Origin: Chinchilla lanigera
Taxonomy: Eukaryota > Chordata > Mammalia > Rodentia > Chinchillidae
DNA length: 64,000 nucleotides
NCBI RefSeq assembly: GCF_000276665.1
Contig: NW_004955405.1
Location: forward strand, 10,216,076 to 10,280,075
Reading direction: 5' to 3'
Position numbers and translations under genes: made by a program
Shown here: positions 34,496 to 44,690 of the stretch, piece after piece
How the letters are laid out: each line of letters begins with the position of its first letter
Numbering within the stretch: the stretch's first letter is position 1
Notes under the pieces: model-generated
Told to the model about the DNA's origin: nothing
Seen by the model: the letters and a program-made list of their open reading frames with translations, nothing else
The model's database searches: none

Positions 34496-35977
34496 ACATG
34501 CACCACTCACTTCTTCATCAAGCCTCTGTGTATTCTTTCATCACTTTTCTTGGGATTCTGAGGGACACCACTGTTTGCACGGAGCAAGCATCTCCAGTGT
34601 CCCACTAAGTCCTCGTCCCCTCTTTGTGCGGCCCATACCCTCCATGTCGGGCTGACTTTTCCTCTTCACGAAGTCGAGGGAAGAGTTGAAAGTTAAGACA
34701 GAGAAGTGTAGTGAGGGTTTCTAAACAAATGCACAAAGCTCTAAGAGAAGATCTGCTGCAATCCCCACATTCAGATGGGGCGCCCCAGCGAGGGGGTACA
34801 CAGAGACACACTGCAGGGCTCTCTCTGTTTGATCATTGCGTAAGAATTAAAGAAAGTCAAGCCCAGTCATGGAACGCCTTCTGAAGAGTTTTCATTTAGT
34901 CTTCTCTTTCGGATCAAGCATTACTCAGTCTTACTCTCATTCCCTTTTCTTTCCTTCTCCCCCTCCCTCTGCCCAAGTCACCAATTTCTTTTTCCTTTCC
35001 GTTCCTCTCCTCCCTTCCCCTCCTCCCTCCTCTCCTTCCTTTGCCCATGACCTAGTACAGAGCCAGGTGTACTTGAACCTGCACGGTGTGGACTCACTTC
35101 TAGGTTGTTTTCCCAAGGTGACTGGGGCTGGGCAGGGCTAGTCATAATAAGAACCTATTCTGGTCGGAAAATACGTTGACTCATGAAGTGTTATTTTTAC
35201 AGTTGTTTTGCTGACTGTAACCATAGTCTAGAAACATACTTGGATTGAAGCTTCAGCGTGATGCATAAAACCCTGCAGTGTGTTTGGAGCACAGCGTAAT
35301 TATAGTTCAGACCCCCCGGCCATGTTACAAGCCATGTTTACTGTAGGTTCTCAATCCCTCTTTTATGAGCACAAAACACACTTCCGATCTCTCTATGGTT
35401 TGTGCGCTTGGTTAGTTTGCTTAGAACACTGGAAGGCTTTGCTGGGTGAAGAAGCACTTGGTTAAAACAGTCAACCGAGTAGAAGACTGTGTTCCTTGCC
35501 GCTAGTCACTGTCCCCAGTGATTCTCAGGTAAGGCTTCACGTGGGGTCACACAACACTCTTCTTCGGAACCTCTCCTGCCGTCTGTAGAGCAAGGGATGA
35601 GGGGATAGAGAGCCGTCCAAGGCTCACCTTACATTTGCTATGGTTCAGTGTAAATACTCTGTTTCATCAGTCCTAAGACTTTTTTCCACATTTTGATATC
35701 TATGATATCAGAATGAGCTTCATAATTGATATCATACCATAATTTAATTGGTAATGATTTTTGATTTTTCTAGTAATACACAAAATTTATAGTGTGTGTG
35801 ACAATCAGGAGAGCCTTAGATTCAGTGACACTGTAACTGATGGAAACTTTGCCCTACAGCTGAAAAGGCAGAGTGTACTTGTCAAAGTCTTTAAAGGTCA
35901 AAAAAATCGTGGTGCTGCTCCATGAAAGCCTGCCCGTGTCACCTCCAGAATTACTGTCTAAATGTTCTTCTGTTTCT
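34496..35977. other. Intergenic with a CT-rich tract
   Basis: Bases 34935-35045 are pyrimidine-rich (CCTTCTCCCCCTCCC and similar). The rest shows nothing recognisable. Confidence 0.4.
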
Positions 35978-36057
35978 GTATTACATTTACTGAGCTCTTA
36001 CCATAGCCAGGCAATATTCTGAGTACTTTACTCACCTATTCTCATAACCCTGAGGGG
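35978..36057 (-). mobile_element. MIR fragment (reverse)
   Basis: TTACTGAGCTCTTACCATAG, GCAATATTCTGAGTACTTTA and CTCATAACCCTGAGGGG match the reverse MIR end. Confidence 0.6.
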
Positions 36058-36061
36058 TGGG

Positions 36062-36365
36062 AAAAAGAACCTTTCTACATTGTTGGTGGAAACGGAGACT
36101 TGAGCAACTACTATGGAAATTGGTGTGGAGATTCCTCAAAAAACCAAACCTAGAAATTCCATTTGAGCCAGCTATTCCCCTTCTAGGTACAGTATCTTCT
36201 GGAAAAGTTACAGACATTGTATTACAGAGATGCATACCTACCCATGTTAATAACAGTACAATTCATAACAGCTGAATCTTGGAAGCTACCTATATGTCCA
36301 TCAGCAGGGGAATGAAGAAAGGAAATGTGGTTTTGCATACAGTGGAGTACCATCGCTGGACCAGA
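36062..36365 (+). mobile_element. L1 3' fragment
   Basis: TACATTGTTGGTGGAAACG, ATTGGTGTGGAGATTCCTC, CATTTGAGCCAGCTATTCCC and TCTTGGAAGCTACC are classic L1 ORF2-end landmarks in the sense direction. In translation there is FLKKPNLEIPFEPAIPLLG. It is truncated at both ends. Confidence 0.82.
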
Positions 36366-38014
36366 AAGAAGTGGAAGGAGGTAAGAAATTGCTAGGCCCT
36401 GGGGTATTATTTGCCAATTGAAATGTCAGTGTCAGAAATACCCTGTGCTGTTTCTTCCCATTTCTTCTAATGCTATATATCTTGTATCTTCTCCATGAGC
36501 CCTTTTCAACTAAGCATATCTTGGACTTCTGAGGAACATGTTTTCCAATGACCTACTTTCATCTCTGGACATTAGTCACTGAGCTAACTGATATGAAAAA
36601 TTAGATTAAATATTCTGGTATTCTAAAACTACACAGAGATTTGTAATATGTTTAAATAGTCTCAGCTGTTTACTTTAAAAAGTAGTTATTGACAAACAAG
36701 GGTTAGGGTGTAAGTAGCAGGTCATGCGGCTCAGATCTCAAAAACTTCCACAGCGGATAATGAACAGCCACTGCAGTTTCCAGTCCTCAGAAGCAGCACA
36801 GGCTTTAGGGGCGCCTCCCTGGGTCACATTAGGTTCTCCTGTCCTCTGCTCTGGACTCCACGGACAGTCTGTTCTCAAGGCCTGAGCACAGGCTTCTGGC
36901 AGAGCTGAGAGGGTGGATTTGCTGGGAAGGATGAGGCTGAATTCCTCAGAGCAAGGCCGACTGTGGAGAAACCGGGCAGAGTCCAAACAGCTTGTCACCT
37001 GTGGCTTCCCTATTGGAGCTCTGAGAGCTGAGGGGAGACTATGAACGCACAGCAGGGCTGGGTGCTGCGCCTGGTCTTTGCAAAGCTAAAAGTCAGATGC
37101 CAGAGGCAGGGAGTTCAGTAAGGTGTTAGGTCCTGGGTGGTCGGGACAGCTGTTTCTGAGCTCTGAAAAGCCAGGCATCGCCAAGAACTCTGTGCTGTGC
37201 TGCCCTGGAATCCAGGCAGAGGTGCCCATCGAGAGCCTCTGTGAAGCTGCTTTCATGAATTTGATGAGCGACCCAGGCCTTCTGCATGTTGTCCCTGAGA
37301 TCCGGGCAGTAACTTCCTCCAGCGAGGAGGCTGACAAAGGCTGCTTGTACCCAGGCTGTCGCCCTTCAGGCGGTGTGGAAAGAGGGCTGAGAGGTCCAAG
37401 CCACGCAGCCTGCTGCAGGCTGGGACAAAGGGCTGTGTGTTGGGGAGGTCAGGACAGCGCTCGTCTCTTGGCTTCCCAGGGAGGCAGTAAAGGTGCCTGA
37501 GGAAGGTCCTGTTTTATTTCCTCCAAAACTTGGTTGAGGGCCATGAAAGTAATTCACTTTTTCCCTTTTTGGTGGGATTTTTTAGGAAGAGAGAAATACA
37601 AAATTTTCTAACTCCTGTGCTTTAAAATGAAAAGCAAGGACCATTTGAATGTTGAGTGAAAATAATTAATTAAAAGCACAAACAGCAGCTCCTCATCTAT
37701 TGAACTTTTGACCAGGATGGCATATCCAAGAAAATTTAAATATTCCATACCATTTTCCTTTTAACTTTTCCAAACATTATGTATTTCCTTCTCTTCTTAG
37801 CCAGAGGGTCTGCAGTGCAATCTAATCTTTTGGTGAATTGTCATTTTAATTATAGACATTAATAATCCCAAATATCCCCAGACTCCTAGGCTTTTTCTAA
37901 TTTTTTTTTGTCATCTCTATTTGGCTCCCATTTATTGCTGCTACAAATACTCTTCTCTACAAGCAGACTGAAGTCCTTCTTTTTTTTGTTCCAATTTTTG
38001 GTTCTTACTGTGGC
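36366..38014. other. Repeat-poor stretch including a GC-richer block (36720-37510)
   Basis: No repeat was recognised over 1.6 kb. The 36720-37510 block is clearly more GC-rich than its flanks, with ORFs of 125 codons (plus, 37123-37500) and 83-86 codons (minus). None has a recognised domain or agreeing splice sites. It could be an exon of a non-coding RNA, a regulatory island or a decayed gene copy. Confidence 0.35.
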
Positions 38015-38097
38015 AGAATAACTGGTGAGCTTATCAGAAATCTACTTAAAATGTAGATGCGGAGGAGGAGGACTGGGGTGCTCAGAAACTGACTTTT

Positions 38098-38187
38098 ACT
38101 GGATGGAGGTGTAGCTGAACTGTCATGTTTGTTGAGCACCTCTGAAGCTGAGGTTCAGTCCTTGGCACCATAAATAGATAAATAAAT
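38098..38187 (+). mobile_element. Diverged ID-like SINE
   Basis: GGTGTAGCTGAACTGTCATG and GAGGTTCAGTCCTTGGCACC show the ID body in decayed form. It is flanked by the exact 13-base duplication GAAACTGACTTTT at 38085 and 38188, which makes the insertion certain despite the decay. Confidence 0.8.
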
Positions 38188-38295
38188 GAAACTGACTTTT
38201 CCATATGGGCACAAAGACACACAAAAGTGCACATGGATATGCTTATATTTTTAAGGAATTTAGACTCCTGTAGTAAATACTAATGCGTCTCCTTT

Positions 38296-38480
38296 GATAT
38301 GCCACATCCCAAAATTCTGGGAGGCTGAGGCAGGAGGGTTGTAAGTTTGAGCCCCTGCCCGGCCCGTGCCCACCCCCCCACCCCCCGCCCCTGGCAACTT
38401 AGCAAGATCTGTCTCTAAATTAAGTACAATAAAAGGGCTGGGGATGAAACTCAGTGCAAAGACTGCACATTTCATCTCCA
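38296..38480 (+). mobile_element. B1-dID composite SINE
   Basis: The B1 half (TCTGGGAGGCTGAGGCAGGA ... GGCAACTTAGCAAGATC) is followed by an ID half (GGGCTGGGGATGAAACTCAG ... CATTTCATCTCCAGTA). It carries a C-rich insertion (CCCCCCCACCCCCCGCC). The tail has become the CA run at 38483. Confidence 0.8.
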
Positions 38481-38482
38481 GT

Positions 38483-38503
38483 AACACACACACACACACA
38501 CAA
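38483..38503 (+). repeat. (CA)n microsatellite
   Basis: A short CA run at the tail of the preceding SINE. Confidence 0.85.
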
Positions 38504-38709
38504 AGTGTCAGCAGGCAAAGTGACACGGGACCACTGCGAAGGGGCCTTAGTGTGTGAGTGTCGAGGAAGGGGCCTGAGGGGGAATGGTCCCTCTCAGATG
38601 GAATCTCAGAAGATTATATTTACATTTTTACCTTAAAGCAAATTGAGGTCTTCCAACAAATAAATAACATAAAATAGGTAAAATGTTGACTGAGAAAAGC
38701 ACTTTGCAA

Positions 38710-38862
38710 GCCGGGCATGGTGGCGCACACCTGTAATCCCAGCACTCAGGAGGCTGAGGCAGGAGGATTGCTGTGAGTTCGAGACCAGCCTGGGCTACAA
38801 AGTGAGCTCAAGGCCTGCCTGAACTGCATAGCGAGACCCTGTCTCAAAAAAAAAAAAGAAAA
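38710..38862 (+). mobile_element. B1 SINE (young)
   Basis: A full-length B1 from GCCGGGCATGGTGGCGCAC to GAGACCCTGTCTC plus an A-tail. The A box (GGTGGCGCACA) and B box (GAGTTCGAGACC) of the Pol III promoter are intact. A 16-base duplication, GAAAAGCACTTTGCAA at 38694 and GAAAAGCATTTTGCAA at 38863 (one mismatch), flanks it. Confidence 0.96.
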
Positions 38863-39404
38863 GAAAAGCATTTTGCAAACATTATGTATATACCCACAAC
38901 ATAAATGCACTTATATAGATTCTAAAAACACACCCCCAGCCCATATATATTTACTAGAGCAAATAAATGGAGCCAAAGGATTAAGAGCACAAATGGGAAG
39001 GAGACAAAACAACTTTTCAAATGTGGACACTTCTGGGAAAGAGGCAGGGGACTAGGCCGAGGGAGAGGTTTCCGAGGGATTACAACTCTACCTCTCGCCT
39101 TTATTTCCTTATTAAAAACAGAACTGAAGTAAACATGCTAAAATGTTTAACAATCACTGGATCCAGATGGTGTGAGTGAAGGATATTTGCTTTATTGTTA
39201 TCTGTACCATTCAAATGTTTCCCAGTGAAACAGTAAACTTAAGAGAGGAAAATAAAAGAGAAGCCGTTTCTTTTCAAATACAATACAGTTCTCTTCCAAT
39301 AACAGGAGCCTGGAGCCGTCCGTCCAGTGTACTCAGCGGAGCTGTGCTGCAGCATGCGGATCCCCGGTATTTATAAGTGTCTGGCTTTGCAGTGGGTTTA
39401 TTTA

Positions 39405-39580
39405 TGCCTAGACCATCTCTTCTCTCTTACTAGATGTAAACTGTTTGAAAGCTTGAAGCAGAACTGTTTGGTTCACGTTAAACGGGCGCTTTTAGAACAG
39501 GGATGGTTTGTGCATCCCTAGAACTAGCAGTGTCTGACTTACAGTTGGAGTTCTACAAAGATTTGTTGGATGAGTGAGTC
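39405..39580 (+). mobile_element. L2 3' end
   Basis: TTACTAGATGTAAACTGTTTG, then GAACAGGGATGG, CTAGAACTAGCAGTG and AGATTTGTTGGATGAGTGAG match the L2 3' terminus (motifs in part). Confidence 0.65.
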
Positions 39581-39820
39581 TGAATGGCTTGCCTTGAGCC
39601 CACTACTGCAGGTTCTGTGCTGAACACTGGCCTCGTGAGCGTCTCACACTTAGGGTAGGGGGCGGACACAGACACCAAACTGGACTGCACAAGAGAATGG
39701 CCTAGAGTGGCAGATGTGTGGCCCAGGTATTACATCTGACCAGGATGGCTGGGGAGGGCTTACTGTGATTAAGTTTCCCATCTCTTCGTATCCCTCTTTG
39801 GACACAAAAGAGCTTTACTT

Positions 39821-39956
39821 GCTGGGCATGGTGGTGCCCACCTGTAATCCCAGCACTCAGGAGGCTGAGGCAGGAGGATTGCTGTGAGTTCGAGACCAGC
39901 CTGGGCTACAAAGTGAGCTCAAGTCCAGCCTGAACTGCATAGCGAGAACCTGTCTC

Positions 39957-39987
<31 letters not shown>

Positions 39988-39996
39988 CAAAAATAA
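39821..39996 (+). mobile_element. B1 SINE (young, long A-tail)
   Basis: A full-length B1 with about 29 uninterrupted A's in its tail. The internal Pol III boxes are intact. Flanking duplications AGCTTTACT are visible at about 39811 and 40007. It differs from the B1 at 38710 by only about seven bases in 135. Confidence 0.95.
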
Positions 39997-40264
39997 AAGC
40001 TTTACTCTGGAGCTACAGTTAAATTATGATTCTCTTGCTTGGAGAGAATACGTCATCAAGCAGCTCCCCTCCATCAGCACACCGGCAGGTTAAGCTTACT
40101 AGACTGGCCTCAAGTCTTAGCTAAATGGAGGACAGTCAGGCTAACTAGAGTGTAAAACTTGGCTCAGAAGAAAAGGGAGAAGTCTAGAAAGTAGTTTGGG
40201 GAGATATTAACTGCTGGATGGCACCAGGTGGAAACCGTGAGGGAAGACCCTAATAAGACCGGAC

Positions 40265-40750
40265 TGGGTCACAAACTTAGGGCACAGGACGTGGAAGGCG
40301 AATGTTGGCTGTTCACTCAGCTGAGTTTATGCAGCCTGACCTGGTACTCTTTGTAGCTTTGTGCAAGTTGTCCAAATCAAAATGGATTCATGTATGTTAA
40401 CAAAATGTAGTCAAGAAGCCCTAAAGGGGCAACACGTATCTATAAAAGCTTTTACAAGGACTTACTGAAAACCACAATCTTGTACGAAGGCCAATACTTC
40501 TGACACAGAAAACTCTTCTGCAAGAACATCTGCTCAGCAACTGGCGACTCAGCTCTGGACTCGTGCCACCTTTACAATTGATCCTTGTAGCCGAGGATAG
40601 TTGTCTCAAAACAACTTACAAAACTTTCCTGATTTTGCCTTTAAAACTTTTGCCTTGGCTCACCTCTCTGGACACGGCCTATGGTCGGTCATATGACACA
40701 GAGCCCAGATTATAATCCTCTGTTTATTCCTGAATCAAGTGGCGGCTTTG
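40265..40750 (+). mobile_element. Probable LTR
   Basis: The features fit an LTR. A TATAAAAGC box lies at 40441, preceded by GGGGCAACACG. A long R/U5-like pyrimidine-rich segment (TTTGCCTTTAAAACTTTTGC) follows, then CTCTGGACACGGCC and GATTATAATCCTCTGTTTATT. No exact TG/CA ends or flanking duplications were found, and no retroviral coding follows. Confidence 0.42.
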
Positions 40751-43301
40751 CAGAGCCCCTCCCCCCATTGTTATTTTAGACAAACAAGCTCCATAGTCCA
40801 CAGCCTCGTGAGAGCTTCCCGGCTGCCCACCCACACCTGGGAAAGGTGCCGGTGGAGCCCTTGATTCCAGGCCCCGAGGGAGCCTCTTGGTCTGCATGAC
40901 TCCCAGAGAGCAAGGCAGCTGTTAAACTGGTATCGGGACCTGCCTGTGCCCCCGTGGCTATGTAGGCTCAGGTTAAACAATCAGACTGTGACTCTAGTTT
41001 TGCACAGTTCCTGTTATGGCTGTAAAGGGCTGTCTTGTCCACGAGGCGGGTAAAAAGGCAGCTTTGTGCGGATGAACTGGAAGAGAATGACAATCCTGCT
41101 CACACTCACGGAACACCTCACCCGTCCTGAATTCTTCTTCCCTTCTTTCAGTTTATTCTTCAAGGCTTGGAATGTTGCGTCCACTCCCCAAGGAAACCTC
41201 TACGGTGTCCCCACTCTTCCGGGGGTGGGGTGTAGGAGGGCCGTTTCTGACGCTGCCCGTAAAACCTCCTCGTGTTGCGCTCTCCACTTACAACACGATA
41301 GGTCATTCATCTGTTTCCGTATCTGCTTCTCTGGTCACAGGGTGCGGTGAGAAACCTCCTTATTCACTTGGGCATCGGTGCATTGAGGACACAGGTGATG
41401 CTCATGACCTTAGCTGAATGGAATCGAGCTGATAAAGAGCTGGCGGTTCCCATTCTCAGCCCAGTTCTAGCGCACTGACTTTCTTATTCTTGCTTGTTTT
41501 GTTTTCCTATATTGAGTTCAAAAGCAGTACTTGAAAGCATTCTGCGTGTAAAAATTCAAGCAAAACTGTGTAAGGTGAAAGGGAAGAGTCCGTCTGGCTC
41601 CCCCTTCGCCCAGTCCCCTCCCCAGAGGCTGCCCTGTGAGGAGCTGGCGTTGTTTCCTCCCAGAAGTTTCTTTGCATTTCCAAATATAAATACACATGAA
41701 GAAATGTGACATTCTGTTCTGTGATTTTGCATGTTTCTTTTGTCACTTAATGACATCTTGGACACTCCGTGTGCGCGACTACAACTTTCTGAATTGTTTT
41801 TAACTGCCACTTAGCAATCCAGAAAGAAAGGGCTGGAATTGGTTCATATTTTTAAAAATGAACATCTTAAAGTTATTAGCCAGTTTACAGAGTTTATGGT
41901 AGGACAAAAACTAGACCCTGAAGCTACGTAAACAGTAACAGTCTCAACTGAGGTAGGGTTGGAGAAATAAAGATAGGCAGAAAAGAGAGGAGGGAAATCC
42001 TAATTTTAAAATTAGAATTTGAAGAAAAACTGTAGCTTCTGGACACAAAAGTTACTCAAGTTTTTTTCCCTTCCAGGAAACTCATTTCGAAAAAGAAGAA
42101 AAGAAAAGAAAAAGAAAGAAAGGAAATATTCCGAAGAGTCTTAAAGACACAATAAATCTGTTCACTGGGCTCTGGGCCTGTGCCTGTCCCCTGGAAACTG
42201 CCCTTCCTCTCCCAGATCTCCCTTCCCAAGAAGTCAGCAGCAGCCGCAGCGGGCACGTCTTCCCCTCACGCACACGTAAGTGGCTTGTGTCAGAGCGGAC
42301 TGCCACAGGGGCAGACAGTAGGAACCCACACTCTGGATCCCCCATCTTGAAAAGACTGACTGCCAAGACCACTTAAATACACAGAGCTCCAGATCATAAC
42401 GTGCCTCCCTCTTAAAGGCTTGCACTTTATTTTCTCTGGGTGCGTGCTTTAAATTCTACCTGACAAATCTCTTTATGCCTTTCACTGTTTCATCTTGAAA
42501 ATCATTTTTCTGTGGTGGATGTCACTGGACCTACAACCTACCCTGTGGGTGGGGTGAGTTGAGGGCCCCATCTCCTCTTCAGAGGAACTTCTTTGGACCC
42601 TGTCCAGTGACACAAACCACATATGTGCAAACATAGCTGGAGCACGGGCTTCCATAGCGAAGACCCCACTGTCACCCCTTCCCAGTCACAGAGAGGCTGA
42701 GCTCCCAGGCCCCTCCACTACCATCCTGAAGAACCAGATGCCCCGCCCACACTTGCCAGGAAACTATTTTCCCTCATGCAACCTGCTTCTGTGCTGTTAT
42801 TGTCAACATTGCAGTCACTTTTCCATCTTTAAGGGGACAGGCAGTCGGGTGATCTTTAGGGGAAGCTCCGATCTTGGGTTGTCCACACGAGCCATGGAAA
42901 TGTAGGGTATGTGTATGTATCAACAATAACCAGTTAACCATTAAACAGTAAGACAGATTTCATATACAATGACAACAAAGACTGCGAAATAAGCAAGAAA
43001 AAAAAAAGCCACCCACTTTAATTAGAATCCTGGCTTCTGGTACCCAGGTCCCGGAGGGAGGCAGAGAGAGGTCAAACGGGTGACAGCGAAGTTGATTCTC
43101 TGTTGTTGTGCCAGGGAAAGTGAAATGTAGTTCTCCTTCAGCACCTCTCCCAGCCATGAAAATTTATTGACAGAATTGTAATTAACATGACAGGTGTGCT
43201 CTTGAATTAATTAAGTCTTCACTTTTATGAAGCCTAGCCTGCAACATTGAGTTTTACAATCTAACTACTTATGTTGCGTATCCCTCTACTAACCACCCCC
43301 A

Positions 43302-43302
<1 letters not shown>
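40751..43302. other. Intergenic, largely unique
   Basis: No gene support. Bases 41690-41880 weakly resemble a reverse L1 3' region (TTTTAACTGCCACTTAGCA). The purine run AAAAGAAAAGAAAAAGAAAG lies near 42099. ORFs up to 96 codons are unsupported. Confidence 0.4.

Positions 43303-43334
<32 letters not shown>
43303..43334 (+). repeat. (CA)n microsatellite
   Basis: Sixteen CA units. Confidence 0.93.
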
Positions 43335-43336
<2 letters not shown>

Positions 43337-43380
43337 CACCAGTGTATGACTTCCAGTGTGACAGTATGAGTAACATTTTT

Positions 43381-43532
43381 TTTTCTGGTCTTTTTGAGAC
43401 AGGGTCTCACTATACAGTTCAGGCTGTCCCTGAGCTCACTTTGTAGCCCAGGCTGGTCTCGAACTTGCAAAGGTCCTCCTACCTCAGCCTCCTGAGTGCT
43501 GGGATTACAGGTGTGTGCCACCACACCCAGCT
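43381..43532 (-). mobile_element. B1 SINE
   Basis: The reverse B1 runs from TTTTTGAGACAGGGTCTCAC to CCACCACACCCAGC. The 14-base target duplication TGAGTAACATTTTT is perfect at 43367 and 43533. Confidence 0.96.
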
Positions 43533-43619
43533 TGAGTAACATTTTTGATGGCTTCCTATTATCATGTTGTATTTACAGGGACCATTTTTTTGTTCTTTTT
43601 TTCTTTTCTTTTTAGACAG

Positions 43620-44020
43620 GTGTCTTGGATACTTTTCTCATTCCTGAGACAAAATACCTGACACCCAGAATTAAGAAAGGAAAGATTTATTTAGCTCACT
43701 GTTTGTGGAGGTTTCAGTACATGTTCTATTGGCTCCAAGGCAGAGTGGCACAAGGCAGAGGGCAGTAGTTCATGGTGGTAGAAAACAGCAAAAGCCACAA
43801 GAGCAAAAGCAGGGGAAAAAAAGTCTCTTTTCCTCCCACACATTGTAAGCAGGCTACCCCCACCCAGAGGGGTGTAGCACCAATGTAACCTCCATGCCCT
43901 CCTCTTGCACAGGCTCAGGATGAATACAAAGTAAGCACCCTGGCCCCCTGCTCAGTTACTTAGTTTACCTCCTAAACTTCTCAAGTTGACACAGTGAACA
44001 GCATCCCGGAAGGGTAAGGG
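43620..44020. mobile_element. LTR-like repeat, probably MaLR family (same family as 59620-60010)
   Basis: AAAATACCTGACACCCAGAA, AGGAAAGATTTATTTAGCTCA and GTTTGTGGAGGTTTCAG resemble MaLR-type LTRs read in reverse. The same blocks recur at 59620-60010 (GTTTGTAGAGGTTTCAGC, CAAGGCAGGGTGGC), so two diverged copies of one family are present. The class is uncertain. Confidence 0.5.
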
Positions 44021-44104
44021 CGTGTCCTTTTCACTCTAGAATATAGAACTGCTGAGTTACTTAGTTAAGCTTCTAGACTCAAGTTGACACAGTGTATCAA
44101 CCAT

Positions 44105-44193
44105 AACATCAGGGTTTCACTGTGCAGTGGGGGCTGACCTTGAACTTGCTTGCTTAGCTTCCTGCATGCTGGAATTACAGGCGTGCACGACCG
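44105..44193 (-). mobile_element. B1 SINE fragment (reverse)
   Basis: CAGGGTTTCACTGTGCAGTG, TTGAACTTGCTTGC and GGAATTACAGGCGTGCACGA are reverse B1 landmarks, with an internal deletion. Confidence 0.75.
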
Positions 44194-44326
44194 GTTTACA
44201 TTTTCTGAATTTAAACTCAAATACATGTTTTGAATTGAAAAAAATGTAGGTCTTTTTCTCTTGATTTCATTGGTCTTCCTCTCTTACAAACTCAAGCTCA
44301 GTAACTTGGTGAGCATGTAGGGGTTT

Positions 44327-44358
44327 ATTTTATTTATTTATTTATTTATTTATTTTTA
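44327..44358 (+). repeat. (TTTA)n microsatellite
   Basis: About seven TTTA units. Confidence 0.9.
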
Positions 44359-44515
44359 GTGTATTTTGCTGTGATATGCATACCTTTGAGTCACATTAAA
44401 AAAAAAATCTGTTCCAATCTGGGGATACACTTGTGGCAAGTTCTTGAACTCATCTAGTGTTAAGGCTGGAGGGAGGAGGTTGGAGAGGGAGAGAGGATAA
44501 GAAAGTTGAGAGAGA

Positions 44516-44690
44516 GCCAGGTGTGTGGCGCATGTCTGTAATCCCAGCACTCTGTGAGGCTGAGGCAGGAAGACCACAGGTTTGGACCCAGCCTGGGAAA
44601 CTTAGCAATTTAGCTGCTTTGAGGTAAAAAACAAAAATAAGGGCTGAAAATGCAGTTTCGTGAGAAAGCCCTGGTTTCAATACCCAGTAG
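44516..44690 (+). mobile_element. B1-dID composite SINE
   Basis: The B1 half GCCAGGTGTGTGGCGCATGT ... GGAAACTTAGCAATTTAG is joined to an ID half GGGCTGAAAATGCAGTTTCG ... GGTTTCAATACCCAGTA. Confidence 0.82.
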
